Part shown: positions 50,275 to 59,182 of the stretch, piece by piece
Position numbering within the stretch: the first letter of the stretch is position 1
Layout of the letters: each line of letters begins with the position of its first letter
Assembly: GCA_964481655.1 (NCBI GenBank)
Contig: CAYZVO010000005.1
Location: 1 to 64,000 of the forward strand
DNA length: 64,000 nt
Direction of reading: 5' to 3'
Origin: CALDOK01 sp964481655
GTDB taxonomy: Bacteria > Myxococcota_A > UBA796 > JAFGLY01
The notes under the pieces: model-generated
The model's input: the letters and a program-made list of their open reading frames with translations, nothing else
Database searches by the model: none
Told to the model about the DNA's origin: nothing
Translations under genes and position numbers: made by a program

Positions 50275-51860
50275 TCGGCAGCCGCCAGATCCTCGCGCAT
50301 CCCCTCGACCTGGCCCAGGTAGCGGTGGGTGCGCACGTCGAGCCCCTTCTCGGGCACGGGAAAGTCGGCGATCACGGCGTCGATGGCCTCGATGCCGTCG
50401 CCGGGTCGGCCCAGCTCCAGCAGGATAGCGCCCAGGTGGGTGACGGCCCGCAGGCGCTGGTCGCCGTAGGCGTAGTCCAAGGCGAGGCGCACCTCGGCCT
50501 CGGCCTCGTCCCAGCGGTCGAGGCCCTCGAGGATGCGGGCCCGGCTGTTGTGGTAGCCGAACTCTTCCGGGTAGTGGCCGATGGCCGTGTCCAGCACAGC
50601 CAGGGCGTCCTCGAGCTGCCCGGCCTGCTCCAGCAGCCAGGCCAGCTCCGGCCAGTGGCCGCGGTTGTGGGCGGGGTCGTCCACCAGCGTGGCGGCCATG
50701 GACTCGGCGGCCGCGGCGTACAGAGCGGGGGCCTCGGCCTCGGGGGCCAGCTCGGCGAGCACCGTCATCACCTCGGCCACGGTGGCGGGTTCCGCGCCGC
50801 GGCAGGCCTCCACCAGCAGGGGCTTCAGCGCGGCGGCCAGCTCGGGATCGGCCTGCATCGCATCCAGCCCGTCCCAGATCCAGGAGCGGGCGTCGTCCAT
50901 GCGGTGCTCCACCAGCCACTCGAGGGCGTCGGGGTGACTCTCGAGGGCCAGGATGGCCCGCAGGGCGGGCTCGCTGTCGTCCGAGCGCTCGAGGGCCTCC
51001 CAGGCCTGGGCCTCGCGGTCGGCGCGCACCAGGTCCAGGGCCAGGACCGCGGCCTCGGCGTGGGTGAGATCACCCCGGCGCAGGGCCTTCAGCCGGGCCC
51101 CCAGGCTGTCGTCGCGGCCCGTGGCCTCCTGCAGCCAGGCCAGGAAGGGGTCCAGGCCGGGGTAGCCCACCAGGCGGGCCAGCTCGTAGCCCTCGGGATC
51201 GGTGACGATCACGGTGGGGTAGCCGCCCACCGCGTAGCGGGCCTTGGCCTCCCAGCTGGCCGGGTCGTCGGCGTCCAGCACCACCAGGTGCAGGGCGGAG
51301 AGGGTGGGTTCGTGCGCGGGGGCGTGCAGCACCTCGGCGGCCAGGGTCTGGCAGGGGGGGCACCACTGGGCGGAGAAGTCCAGCAGCAGGGGCTTGCCGT
51401 CTTCGGCCGCCAGGGTCAGGGCCTCGTCGAAGGCCAGCACGGGGGCGGGGCTCTCGACATAGCTGGGGGGCTCTGCGGGCTCGGGGGTCCAGCGGAGGGT
51501 CCCCTTGCGCTTGCTCAGCTCGACGTCGATGGCCATGTGCACCGGCCGGCACTGGCTGCCGTCGTCGGTGCACAGTGAGATGCTGATGGTGCCCAGCAGC
51601 TCGAGGCCGCCCTCGTAGGGGTAGAGCATGGGCAGGCCGTCTTCCAGGTGCTCGGCAGGGAGCGTGTAGAGGCGCGGTGGTCCGCCGTTCTCCGACAGCT
51701 CCATCCAGCAGTCGGTGTCTTCGGCGACGTGCTCCCCCGGGGGCGGCTCGAGCTGCCAGGTGGGCGGCTCACCGCGCTTGTAGCGCAGCTCCAGCTCGGG
51801 CATGGGGGGCTCGCTGGCGAGGGCGGGGGCGAGCAGCAGGGCGGCGAGCTGGAGGATCAT
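50256..51860 (-). CDS. Periplasmic thioredoxin-like protein with TPR/HEAT-like C-terminus
   Basis: A 534-residue exported protein (signal to about residue 15, ALAS). The N-terminal domain of 120 residues resembles a DsbD alpha-like domain with paired Cys (CWMEL, SLCTDDGSQCRP). The thioredoxin domain has WCPPC at 166-170 and the cis-Pro in GGYPTVIV. The C-terminal 290 residues are alpha-helical repeats, the last ones TPR-like (PELAWLLEQAGQLEDALAVLDTAIGHYPEE). It probably reduces or forms disulfides in exported proteins. The nitronate-monooxygenase-like gene lies just upstream (8 bases), possibly in one operon. Confidence 0.86.
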   Translation of the reverse strand: MILQLAALLLAPALASEPPMPELELRYKRGEPPTWQLEPPPGEHVAEDTDCWMELSENGGPPRLYTLPAEHLEDGLPMLYPYEGGLELLGTISISLCTDDGSQCRPVHMAIDVELSKRKGTLRWTPEPAEPPSYVESPAPVLAFDEALTLAAEDGKPLLLDFSAQWCPPCQTLAAEVLHAPAHEPTLSALHLVVLDADDPASWEAKARYAVGGYPTVIVTDPEGYELARLVGYPGLDPFLAWLQEATGRDDSLGARLKALRRGDLTHAEAAVLALDLVRADREAQAWEALERSDDSEPALRAILALESHPDALEWLVEHRMDDARSWIWDGLDAMQADPELAAALKPLLVEACRGAEPATVAEVMTVLAELAPEAEAPALYAAAAESMAATLVDDPAHNRGHWPELAWLLEQAGQLEDALAVLDTAIGHYPEEFGYHNSRARILEGLDRWDEAEAEVRLALDYAYGDQRLRAVTHLGAILLELGRPGDGIEAIDAVIADFPVPEKGLDVRTHRYLGQVEGMREDLAAADQGQGG

Positions 51861-51868
51861 GGAGGCTC

Positions 51869-52876
51869 CTAGGCGGGTGCTTCGCCCACCACCCGGCGGA
51901 TGATCTCCGCCACGGGGGGAGCGTCGTCGATGAGGCCGGCCACCTGGCCCAGGGGCAGCACGCCCCGCTCGAGGTCACCGTCGATCATGCCCACCTCGAA
52001 GGCCTCGAAGCCGATGGCCATGCGCGCCATCCGGAAGGCGTTCTCGGGCCCGGAGAGCATGACGCCGGCGGCCAGCTTGGGCCAGGAGAAGCCCATCATG
52101 GCGGCGATCTTGCGGGACTTGATGGCCGCGGCGAGGGGGTTGAGGGGCCGCTTGACCAGGCGCCTCGCGCCACGGGTCGTGGCCATGCGGGCGGGGATGC
52201 CGTCGATCTTGGGGGAGTAGACGGTCTGGTCCACCCGGTTCTCGGCGGCCTTGTCCTTGAGCTGCTGTGGCACCGGGCTCTCGACCGACGCCATGAAGCG
52301 GGTGCCCATGGCGATGCCGTCGGCCCCCAGGGCCAGCGCCGCCTTGTAGCCGCGGTGGTCGGCGAAGCCGCCGGCGGCGATCACGGGGATCTCCACCTGG
52401 TCCACGATGCTGGGCACCAGCACCAGGGAGGTGACCTTCCCGCCGTGGCCGGCGGCCTCGTGGCCGGTGACGATCAGGGCGTCGGCGCCGGACTTCTGGG
52501 CCGCCAGGGCGTGCTTGGCGTTGGTCACCGTGGCGACCACCTTGCCCCCGTAGGCGTGCACGGCCTCGCAGATCTTGTCACCACGACCCATGGAGTAGTT
52601 CACCACCGGGACCTTCTCCTCGATGAGCACCTCGGCGTTGCGCTCGGCGCCTGGGAAGTACAGCGTCACGTTGGCGCCGAAGGGCTTGTCGGTGAGCTGC
52701 CGGATGCGGTGGATGGCCTCGCGCACCTGGTCGAGGGTCAGGGTGCCGGTGGCCAGGATGCCCAGGCCGCCGCCCTCCGAGACCGCGGCCACCAGCTCAG
52801 GGGTGGAGACCCAGGACATGCCCGAGAGGACCACGGGGTACTGGATGTCGAACAGCTCGGTGATGCGCGTCGTCAT
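51869..52876 (-). CDS. Nitronate monooxygenase-like FMN enzyme
   Basis: A 335-residue TIM-barrel flavoprotein of the nitronate monooxygenase/2-nitropropane dioxygenase and enoyl-reductase-II-like family. YPVVLSGMSWVSTPELVAAVSEGGGLGILATG is the N-terminal FMN region; IVTGHEAAGHGGK has the His of the catalytic block, and PVIAAGGFADHRGYKAALALGADGIAMGTRF binds the phosphate. It likely oxidises nitronates or reduces an enoyl substrate. A longer frame reaches 53506, but it is antisense to the NiSOD gene, so I use ATG at 52876. Confidence 0.88.
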   Translation of the reverse strand: MTTRITELFDIQYPVVLSGMSWVSTPELVAAVSEGGGLGILATGTLTLDQVREAIHRIRQLTDKPFGANVTLYFPGAERNAEVLIEEKVPVVNYSMGRGDKICEAVHAYGGKVVATVTNAKHALAAQKSGADALIVTGHEAAGHGGKVTSLVLVPSIVDQVEIPVIAAGGFADHRGYKAALALGADGIAMGTRFMASVESPVPQQLKDKAAENRVDQTVYSPKIDGIPARMATTRGARRLVKRPLNPLAAAIKSRKIAAMMGFSWPKLAAGVMLSGPENAFRMARMAIGFEAFEVGMIDGDLERGVLPLGQVAGLIDDAPPVAEIIRRVVGEAPA

Positions 52877-53020
52877 GGGCGGGGGCTCCGTCGATGGGGG
52901 GCGCGATCCGTAACCGGGTGGACACGCGTAGCCGCGCATACGATGACGCGGGTCCAGGCGGGTCGCAGGCGGCGGAGGTGGTGACTGAGAGCACGACCAC
53001 AACCCGCCCGGAGAGGTTCC

Positions 53021-53509
53021 ATGCGCGCCCGCTTCCTCCTGCCCATGCTCGCCCTGCTCATCGCCCCCCTCGCCGTCCCGGCCGAGGCCGAGGCCCACTG
53101 CCAGATCCCCTGCGGCATCTACGACGATCAGGTCCGTGCCCTGCTCATCCGCGAGCACATCGGCACCATCGAGAAGTCGATGAAGACCATCGACGAGCTG
53201 TCCAGCGCCGAGACCCCCGACTACAACCAGATCGTGCGCTGGGTGGAGAACAAGGAAGACCACGCCGACGCCATCGTCGAGATCGTGACCGCCTACTTCA
53301 TGAGCCAGCGGATCAAGCTGCCGGCCGGCGACGACGAGAAGGCCCAGGCTGCCTACGACGAGCGCCTCGGGCTGCTGCACGGGCTGCTGGTCTACACCAT
53401 GAAGGCCCGCCAGAGCACCGACCTGGCGAACATCGAGCAGCTGCGCGAGCTGTCCACCGCCTTCGAGACCGCCTACTTCGGCCACCCCGTCGAGCTCACG
53501 GCCCACTAG
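53021..53509 (+). CDS. sodN: Nickel superoxide dismutase with exported signal peptide
   Basis: A 162-residue protein. Residues 1-25 are a Sec signal peptide ending AEA; the next residues are H26-C27-Q-I-P-C31-G-I-Y34, exactly the NiSOD nickel hook H-C-x-x-P-C-G-x-Y. Cleavage after Ala25 would expose His as residue 1, with Cys2 and Cys6 as thiolate ligands. The rest is a four-helix bundle as in SodN, with a mature length of 137 (Streptomyces SodN 117). No SodX-like peptidase gene is adjacent. The enzyme would act in the periplasm. GGAGAGG precedes the ATG. Confidence 0.93.
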   Translation: MRARFLLPMLALLIAPLAVPAEAEAHCQIPCGIYDDQVRALLIREHIGTIEKSMKTIDELSSAETPDYNQIVRWVENKEDHADAIVEIVTAYFMSQRIKLPAGDDEKAQAAYDERLGLLHGLLVYTMKARQSTDLANIEQLRELSTAFETAYFGHPVELTAH

Positions 53510-54551
53510 CCTCGAGCGCGTCCAGGCGCCCCAGCAGGGCCTCGGCGAGGGCGAGCAGCTCCTCGAGGGGGCCCTGTAGATCGCGGGGGTGATCCGGCAG
53601 GCGCAGGCTCAGGACCTCGCGCTCGAGGGTCGCGCTGCGGCCGTGGATCACGGGCAGCAGCCGATCGGTGAGCACCTCGTCCTGGAGGATGGCCCGGGCG
53701 CGCTCGGCGTCCTCGGCCTCCACATGCACCAGCATGTCCAGCACCGGGTTGCCCGTGTTGATGCCCTGAGCCCGCTGGCGGCGCTTCACCGTCTCGCGAT
53801 GGGCCAGGCTCAGGCCGCCCGTCCCGGGGACAGAGACCGTCAGCAGGGTGCTGTGGGCCCAGCGGCCGTGCTCTTCCTCCAGCTCCACCCAGCTTCGATC
53901 GAGCTGGCCGGCGAGGCGGCGCTCGCCATCCTCGCCGCGCTGGAGCGCCCCCATGGGCCAGCGCTCGAGCGCCGCCAGCCAGGGTGCGTCCCAGTGCTCC
54001 AGCAGCTCGTGGCTGAGGGCGCAGATGGTGTCCACCAGCTGATCGACCTCGGCGCCCAGCGGCACGTAGCCCTCCTTGCGGATCGCCAGCGCGCTGTCGC
54101 CCTCACTGTCGGGCACGATCTCCATGGACACCAGCCCCTGCCAGGTGTTGCGCTGGGTGGCGAGGGCGAGCAGCCTGCGGCGGGCCTCGGGGCCGAGCAT
54201 GGCGTCGGCGGCACCGCCCTTGGCGACGACGAAGCGGTCCTCGAAGGCGTCCCCCACCCCCAGCAGGCTCTGGTGGGGCCGCAGCGTGACCGCCGGGAGG
54301 CGTGCCGGCAGCGCGAGCTGCAGCAGCATGTGCTCCATGTGGGGCCGGCCCAGGCCGGTCTCCCAGACCACGCGCACCTCGCCCTCGGGGCGTTGTCGGA
54401 AGCGCGGGAAGCGGTGCCCGACGGGGTTGGGCCCCTCGAGCTGGGAGGGGGGGCCGTATCGGTCGATCCTGCCACCAGCGGACATGATCGCCCCCATGAT
54501 CGCGAAGGAGGCCGCGAGCCCGCCGATGACCACCATGAAGATCACCTCCAT
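53496..54551 (-). CDS. Membrane-anchored protein, tandem paralogue B
   Basis: A 351-residue protein with an N-terminal anchor (VIFMVVIGGLAASFAIMGAIM) and a large soluble domain. It shares with its upstream neighbour the patterns ALATQRNTWQGLV/AIAQRRDTWAGQV, NTGNPVLDMLVHV/PTGNPVLDMCVSV and LLPVIHGRSATLE/LLPVVHGRRASLD. No catalytic motif is evident. It begins five bases after the paralogue stop, so the two are translated together. It ends convergently within the NiSOD gene (14-base overlap). Function unknown. Confidence 0.72.
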   Translation of the reverse strand: MEVIFMVVIGGLAASFAIMGAIMSAGGRIDRYGPPSQLEGPNPVGHRFPRFRQRPEGEVRVVWETGLGRPHMEHMLLQLALPARLPAVTLRPHQSLLGVGDAFEDRFVVAKGGAADAMLGPEARRRLLALATQRNTWQGLVSMEIVPDSEGDSALAIRKEGYVPLGAEVDQLVDTICALSHELLEHWDAPWLAALERWPMGALQRGEDGERRLAGQLDRSWVELEEEHGRWAHSTLLTVSVPGTGGLSLAHRETVKRRQRAQGINTGNPVLDMLVHVEAEDAERARAILQDEVLTDRLLPVIHGRSATLEREVLSLRLPDHPRDLQGPLEELLALAEALLGRLDALEASGP

Positions 54552-54556
54552 GGCGC

Positions 54557-55615
54557 TCAGCCCTCCAGCTCGGCGACGCGGCGAGCCACGGCCCGGGCCA
54601 GCTCCATGGCCTCATCGAGGGTGGCCTCGAGCTCGGCGCGGTCGAAGACCTCGGTGCTCAGGTGCACCCCGCGGCCGTCCAGGGAAGCCCGGCGGCCGTG
54701 CACCACGGGCAGCAGCGCGGCGGTCAGCTCCGGATCCTCGAGCAGTGCCTGCACGGCGGGGTTCCGGGCGTCGCGTACGGACACGCACATGTCGAGCACG
54801 GGGTTGCCCGTCGGCTGGGCGCGGGCTCCCCAGCCTTCCTTCTTGGCCACCTCGCGGTGGGCGACCCGCATGGTGTCGAGGTCCTCGAGCCCCGGGGGAA
54901 CCACCGTGAGGTTGGTGAGCAGCCGCCGTGCCCCAACGACCTCCTCAAGCCGCACGCGGAGGCCATCGCGCTCGACCTCGAGGCGGCGCAAGCCGCGCTC
55001 GTTCCGGCGGACGGGCCCGAGCCGCCAGCGCTCGGAGATCCGCAGCCAGGGGCGGTCCCATGCCTCCACGGCCGCGTCGGCCAGAGCGAAGATCTGGCCG
55101 GCCAGCCTCTCGGCGTCGCCCTCGCTCTGGACCCAGCCCTCTTTGCGCAGGGAGAGCCCACAGCTCGCGGGTGCGCCCCGCACGGTGCAGACGACCTGGC
55201 CCGCCCAGGTGTCGCGGCGCTGCGCGATGGCCGTCAGCGCCCGTCGGAATCCGGGATCGTCCAAGATCGCGTCGGCGCCCGGGTCGCGGCGCCGCAGCGC
55301 GAACACACCCTCGAACCCGGAGCCTTGCAGCATGGCCAGCTTGGGCCTCAGCTCGAACCCCGGGAGCGCGGTGGACAGCGACAGGCTGGCGGTCATGTAC
55401 TCGTGGCTGGCGGTCTCCGGGTTGTAGTACCAGCGCAGCTCCAGCGCGCGGCCGGACCGTTCGTAGCTGTGGACGCTCCCGTGACCGAAGGCGGGGCCCG
55501 AGATCTCCGGGACGGACTCGCCGGCGAGCTCCGCCTGCAGCTGCCCCACGTAGAACACCAACCCGGCGAAGAACGCGCCGAAGCAGACGATGATCCCGAT
55601 GAGGATGAGCTCCAT
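54557..55615 (-). CDS. Membrane-anchored protein, tandem paralogue A
   Basis: A 352-residue protein with an N-terminal anchor (LILIGIIVCFGAFFAGLVFYV) and a soluble domain with the shared features described for paralogue B. The middle holds a basic stretch (GPVRRNERGLRRLEVERDGLRV). No family is recognised. The set of genes at 55795, 55615 and 54551 is one short minus-strand operon with gaps of 15 and 5 bases. Confidence 0.72.
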   Translation of the reverse strand: MELILIGIIVCFGAFFAGLVFYVGQLQAELAGESVPEISGPAFGHGSVHSYERSGRALELRWYYNPETASHEYMTASLSLSTALPGFELRPKLAMLQGSGFEGVFALRRRDPGADAILDDPGFRRALTAIAQRRDTWAGQVVCTVRGAPASCGLSLRKEGWVQSEGDAERLAGQIFALADAAVEAWDRPWLRISERWRLGPVRRNERGLRRLEVERDGLRVRLEEVVGARRLLTNLTVVPPGLEDLDTMRVAHREVAKKEGWGARAQPTGNPVLDMCVSVRDARNPAVQALLEDPELTAALLPVVHGRRASLDGRGVHLSTEVFDRAELEATLDEAMELARAVARRVAELEG

Positions 55616-55630
55616 GGCCCCCAGGGTACG

Positions 55631-55795
55631 CTAGCCCTGCATCCAGATTCCCACGGCGATGACCACGATGGCCCAGACGATGCCGAAGGCGGTCAGGCCC
55701 AGATCTCCCATGCGGCCCGAGGGCTCGACGGCAGCTTCGGGGGTGATGCCGGGGGCGACGTTCTCGGGGACCTTGGTCTCTTCGTTCTCGGCCAT
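55631..55795 (-). CDS. Small single-pass membrane protein
   Basis: A 54-residue protein with an acidic N-terminus (MAENEETKVPENVAPGITPE) and one C-terminal transmembrane helix (LTAFGIVWAIVVIAVGIWM). ATG at 55795 is preceded by GGAG eight bases upstream. It is only 15 bases before the paralogue pair, likely cotranscribed, and may be a small accessory subunit. The frame is open much further upstream, but that part is antisense-like to RtcB coding and lacks protein character. Confidence 0.68.
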   Translation of the reverse strand: MAENEETKVPENVAPGITPEAAVEPSGRMGDLGLTAFGIVWAIVVIAVGIWMQG

Positions 55796-55851
55796 GACGG
55801 GCTCCTGCTGGCGAGCGCCCCGAGCGTAGCCCGCTCGGGGCGGTGCGTCAC

Positions 55852-57081
55852 TCACCCCTTGACGCACACCACCTGGCGCAGGGTGTGGACGATCTCGACC
55901 AGATCGCGCTGAGCGTGCATCACGGCGTCGATGTCCTTGTAGGCCATGGGGGTCTCGTCCAGCACCTCGGCGTCCTTGCGGCACTCGATGCCGGCGGTGG
56001 CGGCGACATGCTCCTCGATGGTGAAGCGCTTGCGGGCCGCGGTGCGGGACATGGCCCGGCCGGCGCCGTGGGAGCAGGAGTGGAAGGCGTCGTCGTTGCC
56101 CAGGCCGCGCACGATGTAGGAGCGGGCGCCCATGGAGCCGGGGATGATGCCCAGCTCGCCTGCGCGGGCGCGCACAGCGCCCTTGCGGGTCACCCAGACC
56201 TGCTGACCGAAGTGGTTCTCGCGGGCCACGTAGTTGTGGTGGCAGTTCACGGTCAGCTCGCCCTCTCCCGGGTCGCCGATCTCGGCGGCGAGCACGCCGA
56301 GCACGGCCTGCATCATCAGGGCGCGGTTGATCTGCGCGAAGCGCTGGGCCCAGCCAGCGGCCTGCAGGTAGTCCGAGAAGCCCTGGGTCCCCTGGGGGAA
56401 GAAGGCCAGGTTCGGGTCCGGCAGCTGCACGTAGTAGCGCTGCATGTCGGCCTTGGCGGCCTTGATGAAGTGGTTGCCGATGCGGCCGCCCACCCCGCGG
56501 GAGCCGGAGTGCAGCATCACCCACACCCGATCCTCGGTGTCCAGGCAGATCTCCACGAAGTGGTTGCCGGTGCCCAGGGTGCCCAGGTGCACCAGGTTGT
56601 TCGAGCGGGCGATGCCCGGGTTCTTGGCGCAGATCTCGGCGAACTCGGGCTCGAGCTCGGCCCAGGCGGCCTGCACGCGCTCCGGCGGGTTGGCCCAGGC
56701 GCCGCGGTCGCCGCGGCCGCCGTGGTGGGTGCGGCCGTGGGGCACCACGCGCTCGATCTCGGCGCGCAGCGGGGCCAGGTCGTCGGGCAGATCCGAGGCG
56801 GTCAGCTGGGTGCGGTGGGCCATCATGCCGCAGCCGATGTCCACGCCCACGGCCGCCGGGATCACGGCGCCACGGGTGGGGATCACGGAGCCGATGGTGG
56901 CGCCCATGCCGGCGTGCACGTCGGGCATGGCGGCGACCCAGCGGAAGATGAAGGGCAGCGAGGCCACGTTCAGCAGCTGCTCGCGGGCCTTGTCCTCGAG
57001 CTGCACGCCGCGGACCCAGGCCTTCACGAGGCCGCGCCCGTTCGGCTTGGAGAGGATCTCGAAGGGGGTGTTGGTGGTCAT
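55852..57081 (-). CDS. rtcB: RNA-splicing ligase RtcB
   Basis: A 409-residue RtcB protein, which joins 2',3'-cyclic phosphate or 3'-phosphate ends to 5'-hydroxyl RNA using GTP and Mn2+. Hallmarks are MPDVHAGMGATIGSVIP, VGVDIGCGMMA (Cys metal ligand), LGTLGTGNHFVEI, VMLHSGSRGVG, NCHHNYVARENHFG, IPGSMGARSYIVRG and the guanylylated His region HSCSHGAGRAMSR. Length is normal for the shorter bacterial form. No rtcA or rtcR gene is adjacent. ATG at 57081 follows GGAG; the frame opens to 57225. Confidence 0.94.
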   Translation of the reverse strand: MTTNTPFEILSKPNGRGLVKAWVRGVQLEDKAREQLLNVASLPFIFRWVAAMPDVHAGMGATIGSVIPTRGAVIPAAVGVDIGCGMMAHRTQLTASDLPDDLAPLRAEIERVVPHGRTHHGGRGDRGAWANPPERVQAAWAELEPEFAEICAKNPGIARSNNLVHLGTLGTGNHFVEICLDTEDRVWVMLHSGSRGVGGRIGNHFIKAAKADMQRYYVQLPDPNLAFFPQGTQGFSDYLQAAGWAQRFAQINRALMMQAVLGVLAAEIGDPGEGELTVNCHHNYVARENHFGQQVWVTRKGAVRARAGELGIIPGSMGARSYIVRGLGNDDAFHSCSHGAGRAMSRTAARKRFTIEEHVAATAGIECRKDAEVLDETPMAYKDIDAVMHAQRDLVEIVHTLRQVVCVKG

Positions 57082-57211
57082 GGTTCGCTCCTTGGATGCC
57101 CAGGGAGGTTGCATGGAGCGTGCCAAGGGTCGGCCGACGATGGAACGCCGGATATGGAGAGGCTGTCTCGGCGGGGTCTTATCTGCTCGTATCGGTGAAG
57201 ATATCGATCTC

Positions 57212-59182
57212 TCACCAGCGCACATCCGGCGCGATCATGAAGAACACCGCGCCGGCGTCGGTGCCGTTGCTGTCCTCGCTGCGGGCACCGAAGGCCAGCT
57301 CGTGGCGGCCGTCCCCGGACAGGTCGGGCAGCAGGGCCAGGCTGGAGCCCAGCTCGGTGTCGCCGGTGACGGCGTAGAAGCGGGCGTCGGCGTCGGTCGC
57401 GTAGCGGGTCCCGCCGCCCATGGGGCCCAGCCAGAGGTAGGCGGAGCCCTCGTCGGCCGCGTACAGATCCGCGCCGGAGGCCCCGAAGAGGCCGTCGGCC
57501 AGGCCGTCCTGGTTCACATCACCGAAGGCCATGGAGCTCCCGAGCAGATCGCCGTCGACCTCGCCGATGATGCTGCCGTCCGAGCCGCCGCAGACGCACA
57601 TGCTGCCGCTCTTGGGGCCCAGCATCAGGTAGACCCGGCCCTTCTCCTCGCCGTAGTCCCGGGCGGCCAGGAGCATGTCGCCGTAGCCGTCACCGTCGAT
57701 GTCGGCGCGGGCCTCGACGGCGTAGCCGAGGTGGTCGTACTCGTAGCGGCCGTACATGGTGGCGGTGGCGTCGTCGGTGGTCAGCGCGCCGCTGGCGCCC
57801 TCGGTGAACAGGTAGACCTCGCCCTTCTCGTCGCTGTGGGCGTAGGGGGCGGCCACCATCCAGTCTGTGACGCCGTCGCCGTCCACATCGCCGGCGCTGG
57901 CGACGTCCCAGCCCATGGCGTGGCCGGTGTCTTCGCCCTCGATGATGGTGTCGGCCTCCTCCAGCTGCAGGTTGCCCTCGGCGGGGTCGTGCACGAGCCA
58001 GGCGACGCCGGTCTCGTCGTCCCGGTACCAGCCGCCCACCAGCACGTCGGGGGTGCCGTCGCCGTCGAAGTCCCCGCCGGCCACGGCCTGGCCGGTGCGG
58101 GTCAGCTCGCCGCCCACCAGGGTGGTGAGCGCGATGTCCTCGACCTCCAGGGCCCCCCGGGCGCTCGCGGGCACGATGAAGGCCGCGCCGGTCTGGCCCC
58201 AGGCCTCGGCGCCCAGCAGCAGGTCGGCGGCGCCGTCGCCGTCGGCGTCGGGCAGCCAGTCCACGTCCTGGCCGATGGAGGCGCCGGCGTCGGTGGTGGT
58301 GAGGGTCGCCAGGCCCCCGTCAGCGTTCGCGCTGCCGCCGTCCATGGGCAGGGCCGCGCTGGACCACAGGTAGACCGCGCCGCTGTCGGTGGCCCCGTCG
58401 TCGGCGTCGTTGGCGCCGATGAGCAGGTCGGCGACGCCGTCGCCGTCCACATCTCCGACCCGGGCCATGCTCGCGCCCAGGCGATCGTCGGCCTCGAGGC
58501 CCAGCAGGGTGCCGTCGGGCTCGTCGACCCAGACCATGTCCACGTCACCGTCGCAGTCGTCGTCCTTGTCGTTGGTGCGGTCGAAGGCGCCGGGGTGGAT
58601 GTCGGGGTCCTCGTCGTTGCAGTCGCCGCCCTCTTCGACGTACCCGCTGGGCTGGCTGCAGGCGGTGGCGGAGATCTCGGCGTCGCCGTAGCCGTCCTCG
58701 TCGGCGTCCTGGTACCAGGTGGCGGGATCCTCGATGTCGTCGTCATCGTGATCGACGGCGTCGTCGCAGTCGTCGTCCACGCCGTTGCAGACCTCGGCGG
58801 CGTCGGGGTGCACGGCGGGGTCGCTGTCGTCGCAGTCCTCGGCGTCGTCGACGAAGCCGCTGGGCTGCTCGCAGGCGGTGGTGGGGCTGTCGGGGTCTCC
58901 GAAGCCGTCGCCGTCGGCGTCCGCCCACCAGGCCAGCGCGCCCAGCGCGTCCCCGGGGTCGGTGAGCCCGTCGCAGTCGTCGTCCACGCCGTTGCAGCGC
59001 TCCTGGGCACCGGGGTTGATGGTCGCGTCGCCGTCGTCGCAGTCGAGCCCGGCGTTGGCGCAGGCCTCGCTGCCGTTCCCGTAGCCGTCCTGATCGATGT
59101 CCACGCAGGGGTCCGATCCCGCGGGGCAGCCGGTCGTCAGCAGGAGGATGAGGGCGGCGGCCGTGGGGTCGAGGGGCTTCAT
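57212..59182 (-). CDS. MopE-repeat lipoprotein with FG-GAP/integrin-like propeller
   Basis: A 656-residue lipoprotein (TTGC lipobox, Cys18 counting from ATG at 59182). Residues about 25-215 hold four MopE-type Asp/Cys repeats (CNGVDDDCDG, ACEQPSGF). The rest is an FG-GAP propeller with calcium-binding loops: DVDGDGVADLLIGA, DADGDGAADLLLGA, DFDGDGTPDVLVGG, DVDGDGVTDWMVAA, DIDGDGYGDMLLAA, DVNQDGLADGLFGA. Surface display and calcium-dependent adhesion are plausible. Its ATG overlaps the stop of the Smr gene (TGATG), placing it in the same operon as the HgcAB-like fusion. Confidence 0.87.
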   Translation of the reverse strand: MKPLDPTAAALILLLTTGCPAGSDPCVDIDQDGYGNGSEACANAGLDCDDGDATINPGAQERCNGVDDDCDGLTDPGDALGALAWWADADGDGFGDPDSPTTACEQPSGFVDDAEDCDDSDPAVHPDAAEVCNGVDDDCDDAVDHDDDDIEDPATWYQDADEDGYGDAEISATACSQPSGYVEEGGDCNDEDPDIHPGAFDRTNDKDDDCDGDVDMVWVDEPDGTLLGLEADDRLGASMARVGDVDGDGVADLLIGANDADDGATDSGAVYLWSSAALPMDGGSANADGGLATLTTTDAGASIGQDVDWLPDADGDGAADLLLGAEAWGQTGAAFIVPASARGALEVEDIALTTLVGGELTRTGQAVAGGDFDGDGTPDVLVGGWYRDDETGVAWLVHDPAEGNLQLEEADTIIEGEDTGHAMGWDVASAGDVDGDGVTDWMVAAPYAHSDEKGEVYLFTEGASGALTTDDATATMYGRYEYDHLGYAVEARADIDGDGYGDMLLAARDYGEEKGRVYLMLGPKSGSMCVCGGSDGSIIGEVDGDLLGSSMAFGDVNQDGLADGLFGASGADLYAADEGSAYLWLGPMGGGTRYATDADARFYAVTGDTELGSSLALLPDLSGDGRHELAFGARSEDSNGTDAGAVFFMIAPDVRW

